NCBI RefSeq assembly: GCF_026340655.1
Contig: NZ_JAPEOZ010000001.1
Coordinates: 3,658,001-3,722,000 of the forward strand
Source: Streptomyces sp. NBC_01275
GTDB taxonomy: Bacteria > Actinomycetota > Actinomycetes > Streptomycetales > Streptomycetaceae
Reading direction: 5' to 3'
DNA length: 64,000 nucleotides
The position numbers and the translations under genes were made by a program. How positions within the stretch are numbered: position 1 is the first letter of the stretch; each line of letters starts with the position of its first letter. Under the pieces are notes generated by a model that saw nothing but the letters and a program-made list of their open reading frames with translations, was not told where the DNA came from and made no database searches. Positions 45,465 to 53,197 of the stretch are shown here, piece after piece.

Positions 45465-46034
45465 TCAGTTCCCGTCCCAGTCGGTCGGCCGCCTGCGACG
45501 GTGCATCGCTGCGGAGGTCCGGTACAGCACACACCGGCGTAGCGGCCCTTCGGGCACGCTCGGATCCTCGAAGTCGTCGGCCGGGTCCCGGGTCATGCCG
45601 ATCCGGCGCATCACCGCCTGGGAACGAAGGTTGTCGACGGTCGTCGACGCAACCACCTCCGGCAGCCCGAGGGCCTCGAAGCCGAAGGCAAGACAGACCA
45701 GGGCGGCCTCGGTGGCGTAACCGTGACCCCACGCCGAACGCATCAACCGCCATCCGATGTCCACCCCCGCGAAGGGCATGTCCCTGTCCACCTCGTCCAA
45801 GCCGACGCGGCCGATGAACTCACCGGTCTCCCTTGCTTCCAGCGCCCACCACCCGAATCCCCGGTCGTCGAACTCGGCCTGCATGACTGCCACCGTGGCA
45901 TCGCTCTGCTCCCGCGTCAGCAGTTCCCCCAGGTGTTCTCGGACTTCGGGATCGGCGTTCATCGCCGCCCACGGCTCAAGGTCGGACTCCCGCCACCGGC
46001 GGAGCAGGAGACGATCGGTGCGCAGTTCAGGCAT
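45465..46034 (-). CDS. GNAT N-acetyltransferase, RimJ/RimL type
   Basis: The protein has 189 residues. Start MPELRTDRLLLRRWRESDLEPWAAM is the RimJ-like opening (ETERLxLR pattern), and WRLMRSAWGHGYATEAALVCLAFGFEALGLPEVVASTTVDNLRSQAVMRRIGM has the acetyl-CoA-binding Q/R-x-x-G-x-G/A-like stretch and the VDN motif. It acetylates an N-terminal amine or small molecule; the target is unknown. Confidence 0.9.
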   Translation of the reverse strand: MPELRTDRLLLRRWRESDLEPWAAMNADPEVREHLGELLTREQSDATVAVMQAEFDDRGFGWWALEARETGEFIGRVGLDEVDRDMPFAGVDIGWRLMRSAWGHGYATEAALVCLAFGFEALGLPEVVASTTVDNLRSQAVMRRIGMTRDPADDFEDPSVPEGPLRRCVLYRTSAAMHRRRRPTDWDGN

Positions 46035-46098
46035 GCCCCACAGCCAACGCGATCAGGATCCGGGTGGCGATCGCCTTTATCGAGCCGTGCGGTACGCA

Positions 46099-46131
46099 GG
46101 GGGCGGCGCCCACCACGGGGCGCCGCCCCTT
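46099..46131. terminator. GC-rich hairpin between the GNAT gene and the nuclease
   Basis: GGGCGGCGCCC pairs with GGGCGCCGCCC around six bases, followed by CTT on the plus strand. It lies upstream of the GNAT start, so it may be a barrier to read-through or part of a 5' leader. Confidence 0.4.
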
Positions 46132-46332
46132 CGTTGGTCCGTTGAAGTCGCCCGGCGAGTGACGGCACGCCAACTTCCCCTCTCCTGCGCAGCCTTCACC
46201 TCACCCTTCTCACCTCCCCGTTCCCCGGATTTAACCTGCGACCTCTTGGCGACGTCCTCTCTACGCGCGTAACTTGAGCCGACTCCCCCACACCACCGGC
46301 CGTACCCGAAGACGTACGAGGAGACCGCCAGC

Positions 46333-48771
46333 GTGTCCAGACCCGTAGGAAACAGACCCCGTCGCGCTGTCTACGCGCTCATATCCGTCGGTGTGGCGAG
46401 CACGTTCGCCATCACCTCGCTGCCCGCCGCGTACGCGACGCCGTCCGCCACCGCGGTGATCTCCGAGGTGTACGGCGGTGGGGGGAACTCGGGGGCGACC
46501 CTGACCCGGGACTTCGTCGAGCTCGGGAACGCGGGCTCGGCGGGCTATGACCTGTCGGGGTACAGCGTGCAGTACCTGCCCGGTTCGGCGTCCTCGTCCT
46601 CCGCGTGGCAGGTGACCGCGCTGAGCGGGTCCGTCGCGCCGGGCGGACGCTTCCTCGTCGCCGAGGGGGCGGGCTCCGGCGGTACGACCGCGCTGCCCAC
46701 CCCCGACGCCACCGGGTCGATCGCGATGAGCGCCACCACCGGCACCATCGCCCTGGTCTCCGGCACCACCGCCCTGAGCTGCAAGACCGCCGCCGACTGC
46801 GCGGCCGACAGCCGGATCGTCGACCTCGTCGGCTACGGAAGCGCCGTGGTGCGGGAGGGCAGCGGGCCGGTCACCGGGGCGTCCAACACCGCCTCCGTCG
46901 CCCGGGGTTCGGCTCTCGCCGACACCGACGACAACGCCGTGGATCTCGCCGCCGGTACGCCCTCGCCCGTCAACTCGGCCGGGGAGACGCCCGGTTCGGG
47001 GGACGGCGGTGACGGGGGTGACGGGGGCGGGAGTCCGACCGAGCCCGGTACCGTCCGCATCCACGACATCCAGGGCGCCACCCGTCTCTCCCCGCTCGCC
47101 GGGCAGACGGTCACCCGGGTGCCCGGCATCGTGACCGGAGTGCGGACGTCCGGGTCGAAGGGGTACTGGATCCAGGATCCGACGCCGGACGCCGACTCCC
47201 GCACCAGCGAGGGCGTCTTCGTGTACACCGGGTCGGCCGCGCCCGCCGTGGCGGTCGGCGACTCGGTGCTGGTGAGCGGCAAGGTCAGCGAGTACTACCC
47301 GAGCAGCACCAGCCAGTCGGTCACCGAGCTCACCGGCCCGACGGCGACCGTGCTGTCCAGCGGCAACGCGCTGCCCGCGGCCGTCGCCCTGGACCCGTCG
47401 AGCGTCCCGGACGGCTACGCGCCCACCGCCGACGGCGGCAGCATCGAGTCGCTCGCGCTCGAACCGGCCGTGTACGCCCAGGACTTCTACGAGGCGTCGG
47501 AGGGCATGCGGGTCACCTTCGCCGACGCCCGCGTGGTCGGCGCGAGCGACGCGTACGGCGAGCTGTGGGTGACCGTCAAGCCCGACGAGAACCCCACCGT
47601 GCGCGGCGGGACGCTCTACTCCTCCTACGACCAGCCCAACACCGGCCGCCTGGAGGTGATGTCGCTCGACACCGCCGCCGCCTTCCCCTCGGCGAACGTC
47701 GGCGACGAGCTGTCCGGCACCACCGTCGGACCGCTCGACTACTCCACCTACGGCGGCTACAACGTCCAGGCCACCCAGCTCGGCGCCCGGGTCGACAACG
47801 GCCTCGAGCAGGAGGTGACCCGTCGGCAGAAGAGCGACGAGCTGGCGGTCGCCACCTACAACGTGGAGAACCTGGACGCGCTGGACAGCCAGGAGAAGTT
47901 CGACCGGCTCGCCGAGGGCGTCGCGGTCAACCTCAGCTCGCCGGACATCGTCGCCCTGGAGGAGATCCAGGACGACAACGGCGCCACGAACGACGGGACC
48001 GTCACCTCCGAGGCCACCCTGAAGCGGTTCACGGACGCCGTCCGCGCGGCCGGCGGCCCCCGCTACCAGTGGCGTTACATCTCCCCGACCAACGACGAGG
48101 ACGGCGGCGAGCCCGGCGGAAACATCCGTCAGGTCTTCCTCTTCAACCCCAAGCGGGTCTCCTTCACCGACCGGGCCGGCGGCGACGCCACCACGGCGAC
48201 CAGCGTCGTGAAGACGAAGAAGGGCGCCCGGCTCACCTACTCCCCCGGCCGGATCGACCCGACGAACGACGCCTGGGACAGCAGCCGCAAGCCGCTGGTC
48301 GGCGAATTCGTCTTCCGGGGCGAGAGCGTCTTCGTGATCGCCAACCACTTCACCTCCAAGGGCGGCGACCAGCCCCTGCACGGCCGCTACCAGCCGCCGT
48401 CGCGCAGCTCCGAGACCCAGCGGGCGGCGCAGGCCGCCGAGGTCAACTCCTTCGTCAAGTCGCTGCTCGCGGCCGACCGCGACGCCAAGGCCGTGGTGCT
48501 CGGCGACCTCAACGACTACGAGTTCTCCCAGACGGTGACCACGCTGACCGCCGGCAAGGTCCTCAAGCCGCTGATCACCACCCTGCCGGCCGACCAGCGC
48601 TACACCTACGTCTACGACGGCAACTCGCAGACCCTGGACCACATCCTCACCAGCCCGGCCGTCACGCACTTCGACTACGACGTCGTGCACATCAACGCCG
48701 AGTTCGCCGACCAGGCCAGCGACCACGACCCGCAGATCGTCCGGATCGACGTCAGCAGGTGCCGTCGCTAG
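46333..48771 (+). CDS. Secreted ExeM/NucH-family extracellular nuclease
   Basis: This 812-residue protein has a signal peptide (residues 1-36), a lamin-tail-like domain (40-175, VFVE/RDFVELGN and YSVQYLPG), an OB-like region (240-400, RVPGIVTGVRTSG and YWIQDPTPD), and a C-terminal endonuclease/exonuclease/phosphatase domain with ATYNVENLD, IVALEEIQD, IANHFTSKGGD, VVLGDLNDYEFS and SDHDPQ. The catalytic Asp/His/Asn set is intact. It is probably an extracellular DNase for nutrient or biofilm DNA. It starts with GTG. The convergent SUKH-like gene ends 36 bases from its stop. Confidence 0.92.
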   Translation: MSRPVGNRPRRAVYALISVGVASTFAITSLPAAYATPSATAVISEVYGGGGNSGATLTRDFVELGNAGSAGYDLSGYSVQYLPGSASSSSAWQVTALSGSVAPGGRFLVAEGAGSGGTTALPTPDATGSIAMSATTGTIALVSGTTALSCKTAADCAADSRIVDLVGYGSAVVREGSGPVTGASNTASVARGSALADTDDNAVDLAAGTPSPVNSAGETPGSGDGGDGGDGGGSPTEPGTVRIHDIQGATRLSPLAGQTVTRVPGIVTGVRTSGSKGYWIQDPTPDADSRTSEGVFVYTGSAAPAVAVGDSVLVSGKVSEYYPSSTSQSVTELTGPTATVLSSGNALPAAVALDPSSVPDGYAPTADGGSIESLALEPAVYAQDFYEASEGMRVTFADARVVGASDAYGELWVTVKPDENPTVRGGTLYSSYDQPNTGRLEVMSLDTAAAFPSANVGDELSGTTVGPLDYSTYGGYNVQATQLGARVDNGLEQEVTRRQKSDELAVATYNVENLDALDSQEKFDRLAEGVAVNLSSPDIVALEEIQDDNGATNDGTVTSEATLKRFTDAVRAAGGPRYQWRYISPTNDEDGGEPGGNIRQVFLFNPKRVSFTDRAGGDATTATSVVKTKKGARLTYSPGRIDPTNDAWDSSRKPLVGEFVFRGESVFVIANHFTSKGGDQPLHGRYQPPSRSSETQRAAQAAEVNSFVKSLLAADRDAKAVVLGDLNDYEFSQTVTTLTAGKVLKPLITTLPADQRYTYVYDGNSQTLDHILTSPAVTHFDYDVVHINAEFADQASDHDPQIVRIDVSRCRR

Positions 48772-48807
48772 GAGCGGCTCTACAAGGCTGACCCCAGGCG
48801 GCCGGCC

Positions 48808-50037
48808 CTAGGCGTACAGCCCGCCGCCCGCCTCGTCCTCGAACACCCCCGGCCAGTAGCGCCAGCCGTCGTCGGTGGGGGTGTTCGGGGTCGGGTCGCA
48901 GGCGACGGGGTCGACCGTGGCCAGGGTGCGGGCCATGGTCTCGGCCAGCTGGTCGTAGGCCTCGGTCAGCTCGTGCACCGCGTCCAGGGCCCGCTCGCGC
49001 CGTATCAGCCACAGGGTGAACGCCAGGGTGGAGACGTCGGCGTTGAGCGGGCGCAGGCCGAGGTCCGGCTCGCTCCAGCTCAGGACGGCTCCCGTGGCGC
49101 CGTCGACGACCAGGCTGGTGTCCTCCAGCAGGGAGCCCAGCCGGATCAGCCGGTCCGCGTCGGCCGGGAGCAGGTCCTCGGCGACGTCGCCCTCGCGGGC
49201 GTCCGCGCAGTACTCGGCGAGCGTCTGCAGCGGGACGTCCGTCTCCAGGGCGAACCAGACGACCTCCTCGGGCAGGCCCACCTCGCGCAGGAAGCGGCGG
49301 GTCGGGGCGTGCGTGAGCGCCTTCGGGCAGTCGACGCCCTCGAACCGGACGACCTCGCCCGTGCCGAACTCGTCCTCCAGGAGGCGGGGCGGCAGATCCA
49401 GCGCCAGGCCGGACGCGGTGCCGGGGCCGGCCACCAGGGCGAGCGGACGGATGACCGCCGCCAGCTTCCAGAAGAGCCCGGGCCCGCCCTCCGGGACGCC
49501 CGTGCCGTCGGCCTCGGCGGCGTCCTCGAACACCGCCAGCAGCTGCCGGGTGGCCTCCGCCACCGCCTGCGGACCGAGACGGCCCGCGTAGGAGGCGAAC
49601 TGGCCGCGCAGGGCCGCCAGTTCGTCCACCGCTGTCGCGCAGCGCACCAGTTTCTCCAGGGAGGGCGCGAGGGGGCGGACGTCCATCAGGTCGGGGCGGT
49701 CGTGGAAGAAGTACGTCGTCGAGATCTCGCCCGTCGTGCCGTCCAGCAGGACCGACTCCCGCGCCATGCCGTCCACGCCCAGGATGCCGCCTATGACCAG
49801 CCGGTCGCGCAGCTCCGCCGCCAGTCGGCCCTCGGGGTCGCCGGTGGAGTCGGCGACCGTGCGCAGTCCGTCCGTGCGCAGCGCGTCGAACGTCAGCAGG
49901 CCGCCGTCGCCCGGCAGTCCGGGGCCGGTGAGCCAGCGGCGCGTCGGCGCGTGCGTGACATACGGGTCCAACTGGTCCTCGGTGAAGGTGATCGTCGCGA
50001 TCGTCGTCATGGCGGTGGTGGTCCTGGTCGTGCTCAT
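48808..50037 (-). CDS. Protein with two SUKH-4-like domains
   Basis: The protein has 409 residues. THAPTRRWLTGPGLPGDGG near the N-terminus and THAPTRRFLREVGLPEEVV near residue 240 introduce two copies of a SUKH-4-like domain (the FTDDQ/ITFTEDQ and RLGSLLEDTSLVVDGATGAV patterns mark the fold). SUKH proteins are immunity proteins for toxins, or act in intracellular defence in some species. No toxin gene is adjacent except the secreted nuclease, whose stop faces this gene. No signal peptide is visible, so it is cytoplasmic. Confidence 0.8.
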   Translation of the reverse strand: MSTTRTTTAMTTIATITFTEDQLDPYVTHAPTRRWLTGPGLPGDGGLLTFDALRTDGLRTVADSTGDPEGRLAAELRDRLVIGGILGVDGMARESVLLDGTTGEISTTYFFHDRPDLMDVRPLAPSLEKLVRCATAVDELAALRGQFASYAGRLGPQAVAEATRQLLAVFEDAAEADGTGVPEGGPGLFWKLAAVIRPLALVAGPGTASGLALDLPPRLLEDEFGTGEVVRFEGVDCPKALTHAPTRRFLREVGLPEEVVWFALETDVPLQTLAEYCADAREGDVAEDLLPADADRLIRLGSLLEDTSLVVDGATGAVLSWSEPDLGLRPLNADVSTLAFTLWLIRRERALDAVHELTEAYDQLAETMARTLATVDPVACDPTPNTPTDDGWRYWPGVFEDEAGGGLYA

Positions 50038-50230
50038 CGGGTCCCCCCGTGGTGAAGTGCGTGCGCCGTCCCACTGCTCCGCACCCTACGCGGCGCCACT
50101 GACAACGGCCCCTGACCAGCGACGACGCCCGCCGAAGCCGACCTCGACCCCGGCCGGCCCCGCTGACGCCGGCCGGTCGGCACCGACCCCGGTCCCCCGA
50201 CGCCGACACCGGTCTCCCCACCGGTAGACG

Positions 50231-50710
50231 TCAGACGACCCTCGCACGTTCCCTTCCCGCCAGAATCGCCCCGCCCGTCTGCCCCACCGTCAGCTCCCCG
50301 GTGTCCAGCCACAGTCCGATGCGCGGGGTGCGCAGCCGCAGTTCCTCGTCCAGGTCCGCGACCGTCCAGCCGGAGCCGGCGCCGTAGCCCGTCTTGCGTC
50401 GGCCCGCCTCGCGCACCGCCACCGTCCCGGCGTCCGGCGCCAGGACGACCACGTGCAGCGGGCGGGTGCGGACGAGATCGACGGACGCCTCCAGAGCCGC
50501 GCCCAGGACCACGTCCGGCACCACGGCCGTGAAGCCCGCCTGCGCATAGGCGTCCGCCGTCGCCGCCGACAGCCGGTGGCGCAGCCGGAGTTGGGCCTCG
50601 GCCTCACCGGTCAAGGCCTGCGCGACCGTCGACTTGCCGGACGCCTCCCCCACTGCCTGAAGGGCGTGGGAGGCACCCCCATCCCCGGTGACGAGGACAA
50701 CCCCGTCCAT
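50231..50710 (-). CDS. P-loop kinase/phosphotransferase-like protein with an in-frame insertion at the P-loop
   Basis: The protein has 159 residues. The nucleotide-binding loop reads GEASGKSTVAQAL at residues 21-33, preceded by an unusual 12-residue stretch (DGGASHALQAVG, residues 10-21) between VLVTG and GEASGKST. Removal of that stretch would give VLVTG-EASGKST, the normal strand-P-loop arrangement of chloramphenicol-phosphotransferase/AAA-type kinases. DVVLGAAL, DLVRTRPLHVVVLAP and GIWTDTG-like (RIGLWLDTGELTV) match that family. It lies 28 bases after a small membrane-protein gene of the molybdenum hydroxylase operon, so may be co-transcribed with it. Confidence 0.75.
   Translation of the reverse strand: MDGVVLVTGDGGASHALQAVGEASGKSTVAQALTGEAEAQLRLRHRLSAATADAYAQAGFTAVVPDVVLGAALEASVDLVRTRPLHVVVLAPDAGTVAVREAGRRKTGYGAGSGWTVADLDEELRLRTPRIGLWLDTGELTVGQTGGAILAGRERARVV
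50648..50683 (-). repeat. 36-bp palindromic (REP-like) insertion in the kinase gene
   Basis: The in-frame 36-base segment has arms GCCTCCC...TGGGAGGC around CACTGCCTGAAGGGCGTG, a hairpin matching a palindromic repeat that is common in streptomycete intergenic DNA (recalled, not searched). It adds exactly 12 codons to the kinase gene. Confidence 0.6.
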
Positions 50711-50738
50711 GCTCGGCTCATGCCTCGGGTGAGGTTCC

Positions 50739-50891
50739 TCAGGTGAGATAGATGCCGCCGAGGACCACGACCACCGCGGCCACCACGAACAGCGCTATCC
50801 ACAGCAGGAGCTTGCTCACACTCGGCGGGGGCTCGTAGCGCTGAGGTTCGTAGGGCTGAGGTGCGTAGGGCTCGGACTCGGGCTCGCTCAC
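50739..50891 (-). CDS. Small membrane protein at the end of the Mo-hydroxylase genes
   Basis: This 50-residue protein starts at GTG 50891 and overlaps the preceding stop by 4 bases (GTGA). It has a Pro/Tyr/Glu-rich N-terminal half (EPYAPQPYEPQRYEPP) and one membrane helix (SKLLLWIALFVVAAVVVVLGG). The overlap and strand place it in the molybdenum hydroxylase operon. The function is unknown, perhaps anchoring. Confidence 0.65.
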   Translation of the reverse strand: MSEPESEPYAPQPYEPQRYEPPPSVSKLLLWIALFVVAAVVVVLGGIYLT

Positions 50892-53197
50892 TGGGCCGTC
50901 ACCACCGCCGCCTGCGGCCTTATGGGCAGGCGGTTGACCGGGCGGCCCGTCGCCGCGCGCACGGCGGAGGCGATGGCCGCGGGCGAGGTCACGACCGGGA
51001 CCGCGCTGGCGGCCTTCGCGCCGAACGGGGCGACGACGTCCCGCTCCTCGACCAGTTTGACGATCCGGATGTCCGGGACGTCCAGGGCCGTGGGCAGGGC
51101 GTAGCCGGTGAGGTCGGGGTGGCGGATCAGGCCGCGCGGGGTGCGGAGGTTCTCCGTGAGGGCGATGCCGACGCCCTGGGTGACGCCCGCCTCGATGCGG
51201 GCCGCGAGCTGAGCCGGGTTCAGGATCCGGCCGACGTCCTGGGCCACGGCCAGTTCCACGACCCGGACCGAGCCGAGTTCGATGTCCACGTCCACCACCG
51301 CGCGGATCGCGCAGAAGGCGAGGCCCACGAAGGCGTCGCCCTGCCCGGCCGCGTCCAGCGGCTCCGTGGGGTGCGGGCGGCACTGGGCCGTCGCCCACAG
51401 CTCCTTGCCGTGCAGCTCCTCGGTGACGGTGGTCGACAGGACGCCGTCGTACGACGTGATCTTGCCGTCGGTGATCTGGAGCAGCTCCGTGGACATGCCG
51501 AACTTGTGCGCCAGGGGCTGGAGCAGTTGGGTGCGGACCATCTTCGCCGCCCGCTCGACCGCGCCGCCGGAGACCCAGGTGTGACGGCCTCGGCAGCCCG
51601 CGCCCGCGGGGGGCTGGTCGGTGTCCACGGGGGCGACGTGCACCTCGTCGATGCCGAGGGTCTCCTGGACGATCTGGCGGGCCAGCGTGGTGAAACCCTG
51701 GCCGGTCTCCACCGCCGCGCACAGGACCGTCGCGACGCCGTCCTGGACCTTCACGGTGGCCGTGGAGACCTCGTCCGCGCCCTCCGCGCCGAGCATGTGC
51801 ACCATGCCCAGGCCGTAGCCCACGCCCCGGCGCACCGCGCCCGGTTCGCCCGCGCCCTCGAGGCCGCCGGGCAGCAGCCAGTCCTCCTCGGGCGTGTCCT
51901 TGGGGAGCGCCGGGAGGGGGAACTCCTGGACGGCCTGGAGGAGCTCGGCGACCGGCGCGGGGCAGGTCACCGTCTGGCCGGTGGGCAGGACGTCGCCGGT
52001 CGCCATGGCGTTGCGCAGGCGCAGCTCCGCCGGGTCGAGGGCGAGCTTCTTGGCCAGCTTGTCCATCTGCGCCTCGTAGGCGGCGCACACCTGCATGGCG
52101 CCCTCGCCGCGGACATGGCCGGACGGCGGGTTGTTGGTGCGCACGGCCCAGCCCTCGATGAAGGCGTTGGGCACGACGTAGGGGCCGCAGGCGAAGGAGA
52201 CGGCGGCGGCGAGGGCCTCGGCGGAGGTGTCGGCGTACGCGCCCGCGTCCAGCAGGATCTGCGCCTCGACCTTCACCAGTCTGCCCTCGGCGTCCGCGTG
52301 GTGGCGGTAGCGCAGCAGCGTGGGATGGCGGTGGACGTGCCCGAGGAAGGACTCCTCGCGCGTGGCCGTGAGTTTCACCGGGCAGCCGGTCTTCAGCGCC
52401 AGCAGGCCGAGCGGCAGCTGGAAGCCCTGGTCCTCGCGGTCGGCGGTCGCGCCGGGCACGCCGGTGACGACGATCTTGACGTGTTCGGGCGTCAGTCCGA
52501 AGACGGCCGCGGCCGTGTCGCGGTCGTTGTGCGGGTCGGTGGAGGCCAGATAGAGCTCGACGCCGCCGTCGGGGCGGGGCACGGCGAGGCCGGCCTCGGC
52601 GCCGATGGGGGCCGGGTCGGCGCGGCCGATGCGGTACTGGCCCTCGACGACGATCTCGCCGGCCGCGGACTGGTCGCCGTGGTGCAGCGGGATGTGCCGG
52701 ATCAGATTGCCGTCGGGGTGCAGGGCCTCGGCCTCGAAGGCCTGCTCGGGGTCGGTCACCGGGTCGAGTACTTCGTACTCGACGATGACGGCCGCGGCGG
52801 CCATCCGCGCGGTGTCGGGGTGGTCGGCGGCGACGGCGGCGATGGGCTCGCCGTGGTGGCGTACGACGTCGGAGGCGAACACCGGGCGGTCGGCTCTGCC
52901 GCGGCCGTGCAGCGCGCTGCCGGGCACGTCCTCGTGGGTGACGACGGCCCGTACGCCGGGCATCTCACGCGCGTGGGAGGTGTCGATCGAGACGATGCGC
53001 GCGTGCGCGTGCGGGGAGCGCAGCACGGCCGCCCAGAGCAGGCCCTCGGCCCACAGGTCGGCCGCGTACGGGAAGGTGCCCTCCGTCTTCGCGCGGGCGT
53101 CGGCGGGCCGCAGGGACGCGCCGAGGCCGTGCGGGATCGGCTCGGGGGCCGGGGCGGCCTCCGCGGCGGTCGTCGCGATGACTGCTTCGTTGGTCAC
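50888..53197 (-). CDS. Molybdenum hydroxylase large subunit (xanthine-dehydrogenase-like), atypical active site
   Basis: This 769-residue protein belongs to the xanthine dehydrogenase/aldehyde oxidase large-subunit family. GTFPYAADLWAEGLLWAAVLRSPHAHARI opens the domain, RIGRADPAPIGAEAGLAV, CAAVETGQGFTTLARQIVQE and VDTDQPPAGAGCRGRHTWVSG follow. The site normally containing FRGFG reads VRGEG (near residue 360), and the C-terminal motif normally GVGE reads GAKAASAVPVV (726 onward), so Ala732 appears where the catalytic Glu is expected. The protein may therefore have another substrate or role. It overlaps the iron-sulfur gene by 4 bases. Confidence 0.85.
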   Translation of the reverse strand: MTNEAVIATTAAEAAPAPEPIPHGLGASLRPADARAKTEGTFPYAADLWAEGLLWAAVLRSPHAHARIVSIDTSHAREMPGVRAVVTHEDVPGSALHGRGRADRPVFASDVVRHHGEPIAAVAADHPDTARMAAAAVIVEYEVLDPVTDPEQAFEAEALHPDGNLIRHIPLHHGDQSAAGEIVVEGQYRIGRADPAPIGAEAGLAVPRPDGGVELYLASTDPHNDRDTAAAVFGLTPEHVKIVVTGVPGATADREDQGFQLPLGLLALKTGCPVKLTATREESFLGHVHRHPTLLRYRHHADAEGRLVKVEAQILLDAGAYADTSAEALAAAVSFACGPYVVPNAFIEGWAVRTNNPPSGHVRGEGAMQVCAAYEAQMDKLAKKLALDPAELRLRNAMATGDVLPTGQTVTCPAPVAELLQAVQEFPLPALPKDTPEEDWLLPGGLEGAGEPGAVRRGVGYGLGMVHMLGAEGADEVSTATVKVQDGVATVLCAAVETGQGFTTLARQIVQETLGIDEVHVAPVDTDQPPAGAGCRGRHTWVSGGAVERAAKMVRTQLLQPLAHKFGMSTELLQITDGKITSYDGVLSTTVTEELHGKELWATAQCRPHPTEPLDAAGQGDAFVGLAFCAIRAVVDVDIELGSVRVVELAVAQDVGRILNPAQLAARIEAGVTQGVGIALTENLRTPRGLIRHPDLTGYALPTALDVPDIRIVKLVEERDVVAPFGAKAASAVPVVTSPAAIASAVRAATGRPVNRLPIRPQAAVVTAQ

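Noticed and set aside
46099..46131. Riboswitch or attenuator before the GNAT gene
   Set aside because: Only a simple GC hairpin is visible, and no conserved riboswitch core or alternative pairing could be identified.
50034..50312. Minus-strand frame of 92 codons between the SUKH gene and the kinase gene
   Set aside because: Composition is Gly/Arg-rich without a domain, it overlaps both neighbours, and the frame looks like a by-product of high GC.
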